Shown: in pieces, positions 29,624-30,108 of the stretch
Layout of the letters: each line of letters starts with the position of its first letter
Position numbering within the stretch: the first letter of the stretch is position 1
Source: UBA9676 sp036522155
GTDB taxonomy: Bacteria > Actinomycetota > Actinomycetes > Streptosporangiales > Streptosporangiaceae
Length of the DNA stretch: 30,108 nt
Direction of reading: 5' to 3'
NCBI GenBank assembly: GCA_036522155.1
Contig: DATDGI010000091.1
Coordinates: forward strand, 1 to 30,108
Translations under genes and position numbers: made by a program
Notes under the pieces: generated by a model
Databases searched by the model: none
What the model was told of the DNA's origin: nothing
What the model saw: the letters and a program-made list of their open reading frames with translations, nothing else

Positions 29624-30108
29624 TGTCGGCGCCCGCCGAGACCATCGGGATCCGCACGTTCCCCGCGCTGGGCACGTACGCCTCCGTGCTGGTGGCCGAG
29701 CCGGACCGGCTTGACGAGGCCGCCGACCTGCTCGCCGCGGAATTGCGGGCCATGGATCATGCCTGCTCGCGGTTCCGCAATAATTCCGAGTTGTGGCAGG
29801 TCAACCACGCGGGCGGGCGCCCGGTCCAGGTCAGCCCGCTACTGGCGGAGGCGCTCGCCACCGCCCTGGCGGCGGCCGTAGCGACCGACGGCGACGTGGA
29901 TCCCACCTGCGGGCAGGCGCTGGTCAGGCTCGGTTACGACCGGGACTTCGCCGCGGCCCGGCAGGACACCAGCGCCCTGACCCAGCCGCCCGCGCCCGCG
30001 GCCGGCTGGCGGACGGTCGAACTGGACCAGGTGAGAGGAGTGGTCAGGGTGCCGGTCGGGGTGATGCTCGATCTCGGCGCGACCGCCAAGGCCCTGGCCG
30101 CGGACCGG
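29623..30108 (+). CDS. apbE: FAD:protein FMN transferase (partial, runs off right edge)
   Basis: The first 162 codons are present. The product shows the ApbE pattern: FPALGTYASVLV near the start, MDHACSRFRNNSELWQVN (about 44-61), PTCGQALVRLGYD (about 102-114) and the DLGATAKALAADR block at the edge, part of the flavin/metal-binding site. ApbE attaches FMN to Thr/Ser of FMN-binding-domain proteins outside the membrane. No export signal is seen at the start. The ATG at 29623 overlaps the His8 membrane protein gene. Downstream partners such as an FMN-binding protein or ferric-reductase-like protein would be expected beyond the window, which cannot be checked here. Confidence 0.9.
   Translation, partial: MSAPAETIGIRTFPALGTYASVLVAEPDRLDEAADLLAAELRAMDHACSRFRNNSELWQVNHAGGRPVQVSPLLAEALATALAAAVATDGDVDPTCGQALVRLGYDRDFAAARQDTSALTQPPAPAAGWRTVELDQVRGVVRVPVGVMLDLGATAKALAADR

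Overview
The window is chromosomal DNA from a high-GC actinobacterium. Evidence: a mycothiol biosynthesis gene (mshB), DUF397, DUF3117 and DUF574 families, SigE-type ECF sigma with a zinc-finger anti-sigma factor, FdxA-DapC and Sdh1-type succinate dehydrogenase genes, many GTG/TTG starts and several apparently leaderless genes. I cannot name the species. The third-position GC and DUF397/WhiJ-like content fit a mycelial lineage (Streptomyces/Streptosporangiales-like), but this is inference. No insertion sequence, phage gene, CRISPR array, tRNA or rRNA is visible.

Layout. 1-5.1 kb: sigE and its anti-sigma factor run leftward, divergent from a SAM-dependent O-methyltransferase. Next come convergent pepA with a DUF3117 gene, then a paaX-enoyl-CoA hydratase pair. 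5.2-9.9 kb is an accessory regulatory island: an RsbW/AbaA-like ATPase, a WhiJ-like XRE-DUF5753 regulator, two DUF397 genes and two tandem DUF574 SAM-methyltransferases, all on the minus strand. The ATPase and XRE genes share a 15-bp palindromic element (TGTGAA-A/T-CACAGATT). 9.9-15.9 kb: tag glycosylase, a DivIVA-like membrane protein, a reduced dihydropteroate-synthase-like gene, a LOG-family protein, dapD, a membrane-anchored lysozyme-like protein, fdxA and dapC. Gene order from sigE to dapD resembles the Rv1201c-Rv1222 region of Mycobacterium tuberculosis with the regulatory island inserted.

16.0-19.9 kb: an arginine-guanidino hydrolase (DDAH/arginine dihydrolase-like) is translationally coupled to ornithine aminotransferase rocD. 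Convergent to them is an mshB - DUF6113 - flavin reductase operon. 20-22.2 kb: an S9 prolyl-oligopeptidase-like enzyme. 22.3-25.8 kb: sdhCAB of the Sdh1 type. 25.9-27.0 kb: uppP, preceded by a possible leaderless leader peptide. 27.0-28.9 kb: typA (BipA) on the minus strand. 29.1 kb to the edge: a membrane protein with a natural run of eight histidines, overlapping the start of apbE, which runs off the window.

Functional themes are lysine/diaminopimelate synthesis (dapC, dapD), envelope lipid-carrier recycling (uppP), envelope/redox stress (sigE, mshB), respiration (sdhCAB), arginine to ornithine to glutamate-semialdehyde catabolism, and a WhiJ-like regulatory module. The most interesting parts are the regulatory island with its shared operator, the probable arginine dihydrolase-RocD pair, the His8-ApbE pair, the reduced DHPS-like gene, and two short upstream ORFs that overlap the starts of uppP and a DUF574 gene. 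No gap between called genes exceeds 300 bases.
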